The translations under genes and the position numbers were made by a program. Below, piece by piece: positions 35,501 through 47,365 of a DNA stretch of 64,000 nt (its first letter is position 1; each line of letters starts with the position of its first letter). This DNA is from Dipylidium caninum (Eukaryota; Platyhelminthes; Cestoda; Cyclophyllidea; Dipylidiidae), in contig QEYB01001053.1 of assembly GCA_017562135.1 (NCBI GenBank), forward strand, positions 744,001-808,000, given 5' to 3'. The notes below the pieces were generated by a model. The model was not told where the DNA came from. It made no database searches and was given only the letters and a program-made list of their open reading frames with translations.

Positions 35501-37189
35501 TGCGTGGCTTTGGAATGAGGCGAAAGGGGGAGGGGGAAAGACATTCCTCTCGCGAAGCCACGGGACGAATGGGATGAGAGTTTTGGGAGCGGAGGATCGC
35601 TGACGCATAGGGCAACTCGGGAGGTATTTCAGAGACTCCCTCCAACGCTTCAGGGAAAGTCAGTGCATGAAAAGCCTTTGGTTTTCCCACGGAAGAGCCG
35701 ATAAGTCATTCAAAAGAGCTAATAAGTAGGGGAATTTCTTTTGAAAACCGCTCACGAAAAAGGGCCCAGCAAGCTTCATGGAGACTATGTTCAAGTCAGA
35801 AGGGGGACTCACTGCACTGTTTCTTCCGGGCCTTGTCACAAATTGCGGGTCGGTAGGCGACGGGCAGACCGGAGGGCGAGACGCAGCCGAGGGAGCAGAC
35901 GAGGACACCGAGACAGGACTTCTTGAGGACTTGGGGGTTGTGATTGTTGGTGTTCCGCATTGCCCATCCACTCTGATGTCGCCTGGCTCTCTCACTCGAC
36001 ATGGAGTAGACTCGACGACAATTGCCGTCGGGCCAGAGGTCGTAGGGATCGTAGGAGGTCACCTAGTGCATGGAGGAATTTAGAAAGAGGGGACTTGTTG
36101 ATGGTCCATTAATTACGGGGCTAAAGCGATGAAGCTGGCAGTTGAATGTGGGGCGACAAGTCTTTCGTCAGCCTTTTTCTGCGTCTTAACCACCGCGAAT
36201 TATCCTCCACGGCCTCGACGAAGGCGAGGATTTCGGGGTTTTCGGGACTCTCGTATCGTCTGTTAAGGCCTCTGCGCTGACCTTTCAGCACGAAGTGAGG
36301 TGTACCAAGGTCCAACTACGATGGTGGACATCTCCGTGGAGCCAAAGGATTGACAAATGGCGGGATTGCTCACAAAGGACTCCCACTTGTTTCCAGAACA
36401 CATTCAAGGCCTTTTCGTGGCGATGTGACGACTATCCGAGGCGGTAGGGTGAAGCTGAAGCTCACCTTGTTACCGCATTATCAGGTGGTGAGTCTGCCTC
36501 CGATCCAAAAGCATCCATGTCCGGCAAAAAGTCGACTGAATCGACGGGCAGAGGCTGGAATTTGCCGCGAAGGGGTGAGGATAGATGGCGATGACATGCT
36601 GATGACCAACTAGAGCTTTTGTTTACATGCACCAGTGGCATGATGGACATGAAAGATAAGAAGTGAGGCCAGACAACATAAGGGCGTGACTGTGATTCAA
36701 CACACGCTGGTAACTCGTTACACTCAACCAGTGTCTCACCATGGGCAGAACACCATCCTTGATGTCCCACGGCGCATCGGTCGAGCCTCCACTCGGCTTG
36801 GACCGACTCCTGTGCAAAATACGTCCTTCCGTGCGATCGCCTCCTTGGTTGTAGAAGAGCCTCGTCTCAGATGTCCCCTGCAACGGCTGCGTCGGCTGTG
36901 TCTGTGGTGGGTAGAAGAGAACTCCTGCGTCGGGGAGACACCAAGATGGTTGTTGTGGCAGCTGATGGCTTTCGTAGAAGGAATATTCCGGTATCGATAC
37001 AATGACATCATTCCCACTATAAGTTGGAATTGCGGGTTCTTCCACGGTTAAGGTAGGGGCCGCCGGAACATTAGGATGCCTGTCTTTCGTCTCTCCCACT
37101 TCACCGGTACTTTGATTACTCTCCCGGTGAGTTTTGTTGTTATGATTGTGGTGGTACCCGCTTCGTTCCACTTCCGCGACGACGGACAT
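32541..37189 (-). CDS. gcm: GCM-domain transcription factor (glial cells missing family)
   Basis: Zinc-containing DNA-binding factor; family members specify glia and haemocytes in flies and placental or parathyroid cells in vertebrates, recognising an ATGCGGGT-type site. Exons on the minus strand: 37189-36740, 36062-35813, 34095-33746 and 33280-32541, all phase-compatible, giving about 597 residues. The GCM domain starts at the end of exon 1 (PWDIKDGVLP) and spans exons 2 and 3. Visible signatures are WPDGNCRRVYS, SGWAMRNTNNHN, LKKSCLGVLVCS, RPAICDKARKKQC, GHGGYPVTHFWR and AVFFQAKGRHDHVKP, with the Cys and His ligands in place. An Ala-rich tract follows the domain. Exon 4 is Gln/His-rich, a likely transactivation region, and ends NPHQPWKPVVGS. 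A one-base frame break lies between two Gln tracts at about 32885-32915. Introns contain no other recognised gene. Confidence 0.9.
34438..34737 (+). repeat. Dispersed repeat, copy 2, inside GCM intron 2
   Basis: Direct-orientation partner of 30720-31018. It lies upstream of GCM exon 3, so the two copies bracket GCM exons 3 and 4. It keeps the blocks CGTTTCAAGACGGG, CAAGTCGCCAGAACGGAAGT and TTTTCCATGGAAGTCTGTTG. Confidence 0.85.
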
Positions 37190-37284
37190 GCTAGCACCAA
37201 ATCACCCCGATTGCCAATTCACTCGTTGTAGCCTTTCTGCTGGTTAGCCTTTACTCGTCTAATCGGCTTAGTCTACTTTCGGGG

Positions 37285-37389
37285 CCAATGGGCGCACGCC
37301 TGTCAACTGACCAATCCGAGGGCGGGCGCTGCTCGTGATCTCCACCAATCAGCTTGCAGTGCGCGGGACGTATTGATGTCTAATCCAAT
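37285..37389 (-). promoter_or_regulatory. CCAAT-box cluster upstream of the GCM gene
   Basis: Four CCAAT motifs (plus-strand positions 37285-37289, 37311-37315, 37345-37349 and 37385-37389) with GGGCGGGCG-like GC boxes lie 95-200 bp upstream of the GCM start codon. They read ATTGG in the direction of GCM transcription; CCAAT boxes work in either orientation. I see no TATA box at a suitable distance, which fits a CCAAT/GC-box promoter. Confidence 0.5.
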
Positions 37390-39107
37390 AAAAATTTGCA
37401 TCCCCTTTTCCCTTCGTCGTCCCGACTTACGAAAGAATATTAGTCCTCAAAATTACGACACCATAAAACATTTTTTTATTTTGAAATCACCTTTAATAAA
37501 TTGGAAGTTAGCCAAATCTACGTAAGCAGAATGTCCTTCACAATTTCATCACTTATTTACTTGCACTAGAAAAATCGTGCGAAGCTTGTGGCCAATGGGT
37601 TGTCACGCAAACAGAAGATGCCTTTAATCAATCTTTGCCTTTAAATAATTTTAAACGCACTGAGCTACGTTATTAAATCGCGAAATTTCCTCTCACATCC
37701 CTCCTTAATGTCCGCAAAAGATGAGAAAAAGGACTTGCGTGTTTACGAAAATGTTGCGTCCTGCAGATGGTACAGTAATCTGTGCCGCTTAAGTTTCCTC
37801 AGGCCTCAAAGGGCGAGGAGAACGTTACACTCTCACAATCACTTTGTTAGAGGTGGGGTTCAGAGGGATCGGGTACTTAGAGCCCTGGACAAGGGGAATC
37901 ATTGATTGGTGGCGATAGGGAACCTCGTGGAGAATAAAACGCTGGCCCGCACGATTATAATCAGTGTTCATGTTGTCGACATGTGACCTCACACCTTTAG
38001 AACGTTTTATAAACGCTTCAGGGAGGTATCAATGCGCCTCTTCTTCTTTAATTAGCGAGTTTGTGGCATCCTGACGAGTTCTGGGGACGAGATGCCCCAC
38101 CCTGATACCGAAGTTCGATGGACTCGAGGGCAGGGTGGAACACCTCAAGCCGGTTCGTGCCTCTCCTGCATGTTGACCGGAGACTCCACCTCCTTACATC
38201 GGGCGTTTGTCGAACCGACCACCTGCTAATGTCAACGTCACGATGGCCGCAAAACTTAGCATGATGTTAAACCTGACGGGGTAGATTAACTGCGTCTTCC
38301 AAAAATGGTTCAAAAAGGTAGAAACGCGGACTAGGAGGAATTGTAGGCTCATTTCAACTGCCCCAACTGGTGACTAACACAGAGGCAGAATTCTCATCCT
38401 CCTGCCATGTGAGTTGTTAAATCAGACATCGGAGTCGGTTCTTTGCTCACCTTGCTTACTCATCCTCGTGTTTTTGATTCGTTTGACCTCGGGCGGCCCC
38501 TCTTCTCCCTCCCCCTCCCCTCGCCGCCCCCCCCCCCCCCGCCGATTGGTTGAGTGTGTTTTCATTAATGACGCACGCTGCGCACGTGTCTCCACTGTCC
38601 TGTCCTTTGTGCTCATAAAATGTTTCAATGCAGGTGGATTATCTGCCTTCGTGCAACAGGCACATGCCTCTGCCCGCCGCCCCCCAGCCCCCCCTGCGAT
38701 AGTGCCAACACTCACGTTGCCGTCGTGTTTGAATGAGCGCGCGGCGGCGGGCGGTGGGGGGGGGCGGCTACTCAAGTGGGGTTAATGGGGCTTTATAATG
38801 CGCTACCCCACAACCATAAGACAATGTGGATAAAAGGGCAGGAGTGGAGAAGTGACCTCGGAGGAGAATGGAATGGAGACTGGGAGGGGGACGTCAATTC
38901 AGAAGAAAAGGTGGACTCTTGAGACGTTTAAACCGCGACCGAGGCCACCTGATGTACACGGAAGGTAGTCGGGACTCTCCTCTGCTAGACTAGACTTCAC
39001 TGTTTTTCCCCTCATACCTTTACTTCCTTTCACTGTGGTTAATTTCGGTGCGTTACGGTTCATTTCAACTTTGCCTGTTGGACGTGAAATTACGGTGTTT
39101 GCCGCAG

Positions 39108-39280
39108 GCCTCCGGTTGGGCTCCCTCGGCCGGACTCCGCGGTGCCACGGCCATTGACGAAATCCACCCAATCTCCGGCTACTTTACTGAACGCCTCCCC
39201 GCGTGGTTCCCCCCTTTCCCCCTCCTCGCCCCCACAAGGGCAGTGGAAGAAGTCCGTTTCATGTGGAAGACGAAGTCGCA
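39108..39280 (+). other. Weak candidate exon, Ser/Pro-rich
   Basis: After the acceptor TTGCCGCAG a frame encodes PPVGLPRPDSAVPRPLTKST and then QSPATLLNASPRGSPLSPSS. This is the kind of disordered Ser/Pro-rich sequence common in real exons. No donor, partner exon or known family was identified, and chance remains likely. Confidence 0.2.
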
Positions 39281-39587
39281 GGGTCTTTGGACTAAAATCG
39301 TTATCGCTTTACAAGTTAAACTCACACACACAGTTACAACACAGCAGAAAGTTGAGCCAAACTTCTCAACAGTCTATGCGGGTGAGATCGAACACCTTAA
39401 ATTTTCTATTTTTCTTTTTATTTGGTTAAAATTAAAGCCAGCATATTGGCGCCATAACACGCTTGAGTTTAGGGGCTTTCGGGTAATCGCGGAAGCACAC
39501 ATTGAAATTGTATGTGCTAAACCCACACACACCCGGTGGATAGCGCTGCGTGCAGGTTGACCTAAGCGCCGACTGTGCGGCACATTG

Positions 39588-39634
39588 GTAGAAAAAGAAG
39601 AAAAAGAAGGAAGAAGAAAAGAAGAAGAAGAAGA
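39588..39634. repeat. GAA-rich polypurine tract
   Basis: About 47 bases almost entirely of GAA and AAG units on the plus strand. It is potentially triplex-forming. Confidence 0.8.
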
Positions 39635-41662
39635 CGCCGGATGACGGTCCCGCATACTCGAATTTGAAGTACTTGTAAGTCTTTCCCATGATCTTTAGTG
39701 GCCACACAGCAGTTAAGCGCATGAATTGCTGCTGTTGCTGCTGCTGTTGTTTTTGATTAGCTTTAAAATTTTGTTTTTTTCCTAAAGCAAGCACCTCACC
39801 TTATTCCTCACACTCCCATCCGCAGACGGTCTCGCCTCGTGCTACGTTAAGGTGGAAAACACCGTGGGGCGGGAAGAGTGTGCATTTTTGCGCTTCTGAG
39901 CAGACAGTCCCTTGACAGGAGGCGAGTTTTTCACCACGCGGCCCTGAGACAAACGCCCAAACCCAAGGTTTTTGTTCGTCGAGTACTTCAGTCTACGTGG
40001 AGGATGTGCTCCATGGAAGGTCTTCCTTCGCCATGGCCTCCCATCGTCCAGCCTCGAGGAGCCCAGCCTCGCTTGCCTGAGAGACCAAGCGGCCAATTTG
40101 CCCTTGTCTTGAGGCGCGAGTTCATCTTAACAGCGTAAACATGTTCTATTTCCCCATCTCAGGCCAAATCTCCTCGTCGACCAACAATGCGGCATCCTGG
40201 CTGCACGATTTAAACCTCGGATCCTTTGTCCCTCCGCCTTGTATCCCCGCCTCGAAATTAAGATGATGTGGACAGGAAGCACGACGTTCTGAGGAATGTG
40301 GCTGCCGGGGAGTCCATGACGTCTGGTGGACAGTGAAGAGGCCAAAGTATTAAAAAAAAATCAACGTCGTGATGGACAGGTGCTTTCGCGACGCCAACTT
40401 TTCAGTAGACGCGCACAGATGTGGTGTAAAGAGCTCAATGGGAGGAGTCGAGAGTCATTAACTTGGTGATATTACAAGTAGGAGGGGATTTCGCCGGATG
40501 AAGGCCCCAAGGAAGAAGTATGCCGTCTACTGCGCAACCAGGGATGTCGAAAGGCGAAAAAGTCGGGAGAATTCCACCGCAAACCACGTTGGCAGGTGAG
40601 AAGGCGACTGACGACGCGGCAGGCGGTGTGTGGAGGAGTGTAGAGGTGGGGAGAAGCAACTGTGGCCAGAAGTGTTGTTCGTCTGTTCACCGGCGCATCA
40701 GGGAGACGAAGTCACTGAAGTCTCCTTACTGTCGCCAGGACCGTCACGATGGCAACGCGCTCCACAGCGAGGGGCGATGAAGGGAGTTGTCGAAGTCGAT
40801 GAATGGACGCGACAGGAGTTTCATTTTCGCGTCAACGTGGTGTTCAAGCCTCAATGAAGGTCTCCCGGGGTTCTCATCCATCCCCGACTCTGAGGAGGCT
40901 GTTCTCGGGAGCAGTTGAGAGGACCAGAAGCATTCCTGCTCCCCTTGGCGAAGCCGCAAGTCTCCAGCATTCAGGCATTGCGGATGAAGTGGCCACAAAG
41001 CTGCCTCGTCGCCCACCGCTCCGTCTCTCCTCTGTTCTTCTGCTCGACCACTGTTCGAGGCGACGAGGAGGCGGTGTGGTCCACTTATGGCCGACTTGTC
41101 CTCGGAGAAGATGGACAACTTGCACGCCCCCCGGTGGAGGACTAATGAGTCCGGACACCGGCCACAAATCGTGTCCACTCTCGCCTCCCCTCCCCGCCCT
41201 GCCAGCGTTGTCTGCAACCCCAACAGAAGTGGGCATCTTCCAGTCCTCCGCTCCGGAAGGCACACAACCTCTTCGCAATTCCACTGACACGTGGTCGTGG
41301 GGGCTCCAGTCACCCGCAGTCCCACGTCTCGACGACATCTCGGCCAACTGACCGGGTGCCACGGCGAAGTGCGCGTGTCTCCAATGTCTCCCACGGATGT
41401 CGTCGACTCTTCATTCCAAAGGCATGACAGAGTAGGCGGCGCGAAATGAAGTCGACGATTCCGCCCATTGGCATCTTACCACTTCCAGGCCTTGTCTGCT
41501 ACTGCTCGCAGTCAAGGCTCCTCTCGCTGCTCACGACGCAGCGATGACATCCGAGCCCTCGAAGGTGGCTCCGCCGATGTGCCGAACGGGTGAAAGAAGA
41601 GGTGACGGTGGTTGCGGGCCCTCTTTCTTGGTCAATTCGGGGCTGCGAGCAGGTGGAGCCTG

Positions 41663-41693
41663 TGGGGGGGGGGGGGGGGGCGGGGGGGGGGGG
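41663..41693. repeat. Near-pure G tract
   Basis: Eighteen G, one C, then twelve G. It is a strong G-quadruplex candidate. The partner C run in the other repeat arm is at 46204-46226. Confidence 0.9.
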
Positions 41694-41928
41694 CGGAGAA
41701 TGATATGCGACGGTAATGGCCAGGCAGGGTGTGCAGGGTGGCAGGGTGCAGGGTGGAGGATGTGGAAGGCGGGACGTGGGAGGCGGGACGTGGGAGGCGG
41801 GGGCGGGAGGCGGTGAGTGTGGCACGGAGAGGATGCCACGTCGCTAGCGCACGCGAAGGCATAAGATTGGTTGACTCAGTGGATGAAATGTTGGAACTCG
41901 GCAACGCGGATTGGTGGCTACAGGGCGT

Positions 41929-41999
41929 CCTTCCTTCCTTCCTTCCTTCCTTCCTTCCTTCCTTCCTTCCGTCCGTCCGTCCGTCCGTCCGTCCGTCCG
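41929..41999. repeat. Compound tetranucleotide microsatellite (CCTT)n(CCGT)n
   Basis: About 42 bases of CCTT units followed directly by about 28 bases of CCGT units. The other arm carries the shorter complement GGAC/GGAA at 45931-45973. Confidence 0.95.
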
Positions 42000-44372
42000 C
42001 CTCCGCCCGCTCCCCTGTCACTCTGCGTCAACCCATCGCAAGCCTTCTCCCTGCCAAAGCGCCGCATGACGGGAGAAGTGTGGACGGAAGAGGAGAAAGA
42101 CGCGGGCGCAGGAGCAGGCGCAAGCGGAGGAGTGTGCAGGGTGGCGAGTGGAGAGGTGTGGAGAGGTGTGGAGAAGCAGTCGTCGAAATGCACAGAGGAG
42201 GACTAGTCTTGGGCCGAGATGGAGCACACACACGCTAGTGTGAGATGCGCTGCAGAGGCAGAAATCGCTTGCAGGTGGGTGAGTGGGTGAGTGCGGTCCA
42301 ACGCCGAGTGGTTCCCGCTCGGCTTCGATAATGTCGAAGGAGACAAGGAAGGTAGGCAGTCGGCATAATCTCCCCAACCTGGCAATCCATGCGCACTCTC
42401 TCGTTGGGTTTGACCGAGAAGCGTCTAACGAGCAACAAATTCCTCCCCAATTTAAACACCAATTCCACCACCCATTCGGCAATAAGCTTACGTTTGAACT
42501 GACGGCCAAAATGCCGCTGGGCTCACCTGACTCCCGGGCCGCAGAACTCCGGAATGACTCGCCACCGCGTCCTTCCCACACCATACGTCACCCAAAGTTC
42601 TCATCGCCTGTGAAATCGCCATTTCGCATTGTCCACCTCACACGCCTTTGCCTCGTCTGACGTCGGCACTGGGAAGTAGAAAAGTAGAGTCCTTCGCTGT
42701 CCCATTCAACCCCCCTCGGCGTCCGCTTCGAGAGCGCTACCGAGGTAACTCGGAGGGAGAATGGCAAATGCCCTGGGGCTGCGATAACTCACAACTCGCG
42801 ACTTCCCCCGGCCTTTCGCCCCACCGTCTAATCGCCAAGAAACGCCCTGGTCGCCGGCCCCAACGATGGTCGAGGGCGAGTGCTCGCTTGGACCGTCCAC
42901 TGTGGACCGCCCAGTTTATTCCTTCCTCGACAAGACTCTACCTCTCCAAAATCCTCACGCAGATTGGCGTGAGGAGACGGCTGTCACCACCAGCATCCAA
43001 GAACCTTCACTTGAAGACTAACTCAGCTTAGGTGTTCAGGCGAGAAAGATTGTTACAGCTTCGGCAATGAGACTGACCCCCCGAGGCTTAGGTGGACGCT
43101 TCCACTTGAATACACATGCCTGTGGCGTAACAACCATTCGAGGGATTTCCTCCACTGCACGGCCGAGAAAGAACTCGCCTGGCGTCGAGCTAATAAGCGG
43201 ATTCACTCGCCTTCCGAGTCCATTTGGCTAAGACGCCGATCAGGCTCTTCGTGCGTGACAGGCGCTGAAAAGCGTCAGCGCCGGGGCAAGTGAGGCCAAG
43301 CGGATGTGTGGGAAAATCTGAAGGCGTCACTTCGATTCTGCCCGCCCCACCCAAGCACCCCCCAACCGGTGGCGAGCAGCCTCTCCTCCCAAAGAATCCC
43401 TCACCTCCATTCGTCTCGGATGTGCGCGAAATTCGCTCTTCCTACGGTAGAATTCCAACGGCCATAAATCGGTGTCGTGGCAAGTAGTCTTCTCTCTGCT
43501 CTGAGGGGCGCATCAGGCGAAGAGGTGCTAATAAGCAATAAGAAAAGTTCCACACACGTGACTGTTCGACAGCTTTTCAGTCACTTTTGCCATTCGAGCC
43601 TGAGAAATGACAAGGGTGACAAGAGGATTCATCGTGGGGGCCAAAATTTCACTCTCCTCCCAATTTTTCCACATGCCAGCAGGCTTGGGAATGGAGGGCG
43701 GATGGTCCTCAATGAACGCTGGGAGCGGGTGGACGTCCACGCTTCTTCCGAGACGACCGAAAAGCCCCTTCGACGGTTTAGACAACGCCAGGCGTGGCAG
43801 TAGCCTCAGCCCCTCTTGCGATCCACTCCGACAGGCGCAGAGAAGCCGCCGAATGCCCTGCTCACTTCGCGGAGCCGAGAGTCGTCCTGCTTGGTGGGGT
43901 TTCCACGCCACACGTGAGTGAAGCATTTCTTCACTCAAACGCGCCACCGTCACCTCGCGACAGACTCGCCTCAGTGAAGCACCACACCGATGAGGCGCTG
44001 TAAAACGTGCCTCACTCATCGACTTGCTCTCGGATTCACAGCAGACTGTTGGCTATTCATCCTCCCGAGAGTCAAATCAAAGTCCACCATGCTTGATCAA
44101 ATCGCCGATTGTGAAAACGCATCAAGTTGCTCATATGGTTGATTGTCACAAGAAATCACTTTTACTCGGTCGTCAATGCTTGAGGCATGCAGAGTGAAGG
44201 GGGATGTGGTCTATGAATGCATGTGGGGAATTGTCATTGTAGTGGAAGGACAGGCAACAGCCGAGGCAGAGATCGTGGAGGCGCGGCAGGAAATGAAAGG
44301 ATGCGGTGTTCAAAGAGAGGCCAGTTATGTTTTAGCACTGAAAAAAGGGAATTACAAAAAAACAATGATTGC

Positions 44373-44558
44373 CTACGTCTTTTGTTCTTTCACTTGACCA
44401 GATTGCTCAATTTCATCCATCTCCTCCTCGATGAACAAGGGCACAGCACACTTGGTCTTGGCCACCTGATGCGGCACTATCGACGGCTCCGCGAGGGGAC
44501 TGGCGGCCTCCATCGACGTCGTCGATGTCTGCTTACTAACTTGCCTTATTGTCTGCAT
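44373..44558 (-). CDS. Candidate small protein or first exon, unrecognised
   Basis: From the ATG at 44558 (minus) the frame encodes 61 residues beginning MQTIRQVSKQTSTTSMEAAS, with a Lys/Cys and acidic part (KTKCAVPLFIEEEMDEIEQS). Composition is protein-like and the frame is open well upstream. CCAAT boxes lie 100-170 bp upstream in the right direction, and a GT (after IEQSG) could serve as a donor. I do not recognise a family. It may be a first coding exon, a short protein or chance. Confidence 0.3.
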   Translation of the reverse strand: MQTIRQVSKQTSTTSMEAASPLAEPSIVPHQVAKTKCAVPLFIEEEMDEIEQSGQVKEQKT

Positions 44559-44624
44559 TTCGTTACGAAAGTTAGCAATTTGCGTGAGGGTGTGTGTGTG
44601 TGTTTCGGTGTGATACGTTAGTCC

Positions 44625-44642
44625 AGTGTTTACATAAACACT
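44625..44642. promoter_or_regulatory. Palindrome with a forkhead-like core
   Basis: AGTGTTTA, two bases CA, then TAAACACT: a perfect 8 bp inverted repeat. The half-site TGTTTAC resembles the forkhead core. It lies just upstream of the candidate exon and next to CCAAT boxes. Confidence 0.4.
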
Positions 44643-44653
44643 TTCCTCGCTAG

Positions 44654-44727
44654 CCAATCAGGTGACGAGTGTGCAAGTGATTAATTTGCTGGCGTTAGCC
44701 AATCAGCTTGCGCCACTCGGTGATTGG
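44654..44727 (-). promoter_or_regulatory. CCAAT-box group
   Basis: CCAAT at 44654-44658 and 44699-44703 (both inside TAGCCAATCAG) and ATTGG at 44723-44727. The second box shares CCAATCAGCTTGC with the third box of the GCM upstream cluster. It may be the promoter of the candidate exon at 44373-44558. Confidence 0.4.
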
Positions 44728-45744
44728 ACAACTGGATAGGCACAATGAATTATAAATTTACGTGAAATAGTCGACCTTACACCAAATGTAACGGTGAACT
44801 GCTCCCGCAGAACCTCCTCATCCTTGAAGGCAATAGGGACAATTGGAGGTGGGATGAAAAGGTGCAGGAGGGTTGGCGCCTCGATATTCAATGGGGGGAA
44901 GAGGCGGAGAGCCACTCTCGCACCACTGATTGCATTCACTTTGCATACGCTTCCAATAAACACCGTAAACAGTCTTATGGATAGGCAGCGCACGTAAATA
45001 GAGTTATATGCAACCGGACCACTCGCCGATTTAATTATTCACAGTGTGAAATCGACAGGCGGGCTAAAAAACGGTGGGTGCATTGTGAATTCTCGGCCTT
45101 GGCATTAAAAAAAAACTAATTGGTATGCCACTTTGCGCCAGTCCGTGCGTCGATCTGCGAGTGACTGACGCGGAGGTCTGCGCATTGGAATTTCTACGCG
45201 GTGACTGCGTCGACACTCGTCGTTGCAGTCAACAATGCCACAAAAAGGCCCTCCTGCCTTCCTCTACCCTCGTCGGCAACGCCTTTTGCCCGATTTTAAG
45301 GAAATAGCTGCATATTATCTAGAGATGCTCTAAGTGATACACTTCCACCACCGGAAATCACTTTATTAACGCGCAACGCCGGGCGGGGGGGCGGTGGGGG
45401 CGGAGGGTGGGGACGAAGAAAGTCTTGGTGATTACGATTTTGTATTTTGCAAAGGGCGCTCGAGAGTCGCGTAAAGAGCAGATGGCCATTGCAGACTGTC
45501 CGTCGACTGCATAGAACGGAAGCCACGGTGGAATACTCCCTCATGCCGACGGAAAAGTTGGCACCGTCTTCTTCGTGGGTAAAAATTTCGATGGATTTGT
45601 CGTGAATGGCATTAGGATTGGTTGATTTCGACTGCCGAGAAGGAAGTCCACGTGGAAGTCGGGCTCGCTCAAAGGGGGCAATGGAAGGACCTCGCGAAGT
45701 GTAGGTTCTCCTGCCCTACAAGGTCAGCGGGCAAGCCGCGTTCG

Positions 45745-47365
45745 GGTCAACCTTATCGACGTTACTCGACGTTGGGCACTCACCCACCCACCCACCCACA
45801 AGCGACTCTCTTGTCTCTGCAGCGCATCTGGGCCCAAGGACACTGTAGGTCCATTTCGACGACTGCCTCTCCACACCCCTCCGACGGCCACGCGACGGGC
45901 AGAGAGGGCTTAGATGACAGGGGAGCGGGCGGACGGGACGGACGGACGGAAGGAAGGAAGGAAGGAAGGAAGGACGCCCTGTCGCCACCAATCGCGTTTC
46001 CCGAGTTCAAAACATTTCATCCACTGAGTCAACCAATCTTTATACCTTCGCGTGCACTACCGACGTGGGATCCTCGCCGTGCCGCACTCACCGCCTCCCA
46101 CGTCCCTTCACCCTCCACCCTTCACCCTGCACCCTGCACCCTGCACCCTCCACACCCTGCCCTGGCCATTACCGTCGCATATCATTCTCCGTCCCTCCCC
46201 CCGCCCCCCCCCCCCCCCCCCCCCCCACAGGCTCCACCTGCTCGCAGCTCCAATCGACCAAGAAAGAGGGCCCGCAACCACCGTCATCTCTTCTTTCACC
46301 CGTTCGGCACACTGGCCAAACCACCTTCGAGGGCTCGGATGTCATCGCTGCGTCGTGAGCAGCGAGAGGAGCCTTGACTGCGAGCAGTAGCAGACAAGGC
46401 CTGGAAGTGGTAAGATGCCAATGGGTGGAATCGTCGACTTCATTTCGCGCCGCCTACTCTGTCATGCGCCTATGGAATGAAGAGTCGACGACATCCGTGG
46501 GAGACATTGGAGACACGCGCACTTCGCCGTGGCACCCGGTCAGTTGGCCGAGATGTCGTCGAGACGTGGGACTGCGGGTGACTGGAGCCCCCACGACCAC
46601 GTGTCAGTGGAATTGCGAAGAGGTTGTGTGCCTTCCGGAGCGAAGGACTGGAAGAAGCCCACTTCGGTTGGGGTTGCAGCCAACCCGCGGCAGGGTGGGG
46701 AGGGACAGAGTGGACACGATATTTGGCGGTGCCGACTGGACTCATTAGTCCTCCACCGGGTGGCGTGCAAGTTGTCCATCTTCTCCGAGGACAAGTCGGC
46801 CATAAGTGGACCACACCGCCTCCTCGTCGCCTCGAGCAGTGGACGAGGAGAAGGACGGAGGAGAGACGGAGAGGTGGGCGACGAGGCAGCTTTGTGGCCA
46901 CTTCATCGCAATGCCTGAATGCTGGCAGACTTGCGGTTTCGCCCAAGGGGAGCAGGAATGCTTGCGGTCCTCCGAACTGCTCCCGAGAGCAGCCTCCTCA
47001 GTCGGGGAGTCGAGGAGGCTTGAACACCACGTTGACGCGAAAATGCAACCTGTCGCGTCCATCCATCGACATGTTGCCACGACTCGCCTCATCGTCCCTC
47101 GCTGTGGAGCGCGTCGCATCGTGACGCTGTTGGCGAAACAGTGAACCTCTCGAGGCATCAGTGACTTCGTCTCGCTGATGCCGCCGGTGAAACAGACGAA
47201 CCAGGCTTCTGGCCACGGTTGCTTCTCCCCACCTCTACACTCCTCCACACACCGGCTGCCGCGTCGTACCAGTCGCCGTCTCACCTGCCTACGTGGTTTG
47301 CGGTGGAAATTTATTCTCGACGCTTTCCGTCTCCTCGGCATCCCTGGTTGTGCAGAACGACGCGC
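45745..47365 (-). repeat. Large inverted repeat 1, right arm
   Basis: Reverse-complement partner of 40520-42320, separated from it by about 3.4 kb. Its outer end (CATCCCTGGTTGTGCAG, about 47340-47356) pairs with CTGCGCAACCAGGGATG near 40529. It differs from the left arm mainly by a shorter microsatellite and small indels. Confidence 0.85.

Larger units (their letters stand above)
37390..40519. other. Region without a recognised gene between GCM and the first inverted repeat
   Basis: No conserved protein. It contains a C run near 38529-38541, a weak candidate exon at 39108-39280, a GAA-rich purine tract at 39588-39634 and a CTG-type repeat at 39726-39750. Confidence 0.4.
40520..42320 (+). repeat. 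Large inverted repeat 1, left arm (about 1.8 kb)
   Basis: The reverse complement of this stretch recurs at about 45745-47365. Matching blocks include TGGAGGAGTGTAGAGGTGGG, TCGACGACATCTCGGCCAAC, TCGCTGCTCACGACGCAGCG and GATGACATCCGAGCCCTCGA. The central 41390-41600 part is nearly identical to its partner and the ends are more diverged. Both arms carry a G/C homopolymer and a CCTT/CCGT tetranucleotide microsatellite at matching places. Frames open in one arm are mostly open in the other, but no transposase or reverse transcriptase motif is visible. Confidence 0.85.
42321..45744. other. Spacer between the arms of inverted repeat 1
   Basis: About 3.4 kb of unique-looking sequence. The only structured part is near 44370-44730: a weak minus-strand candidate exon preceded by a palindrome and CCAAT boxes. 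I recognise nothing else. Confidence 0.45.

Noticed and set aside
34795..35577. A 260-codon plus-strand frame inside GCM intron 2
   Set aside because: No domain, antisense to a well-supported gene, and composition like the surrounding non-coding sequence.
39432..39794. Poly-glutamine protein on the minus strand near 39.7 kb
   Set aside because: The frame is driven by a CTG-type repeat plus a GAA-rich tract that translates as Phe/Ser runs. There is no protein-like context.
40744..41394. A 216-codon minus-strand frame whose copy is partly open in the other repeat arm, considered as a transposon protein
   Set aside because: Conservation is at DNA level in all frames. No transposase, reverse transcriptase or zinc-knuckle motifs, and the copy at 46374-46748 is truncated.
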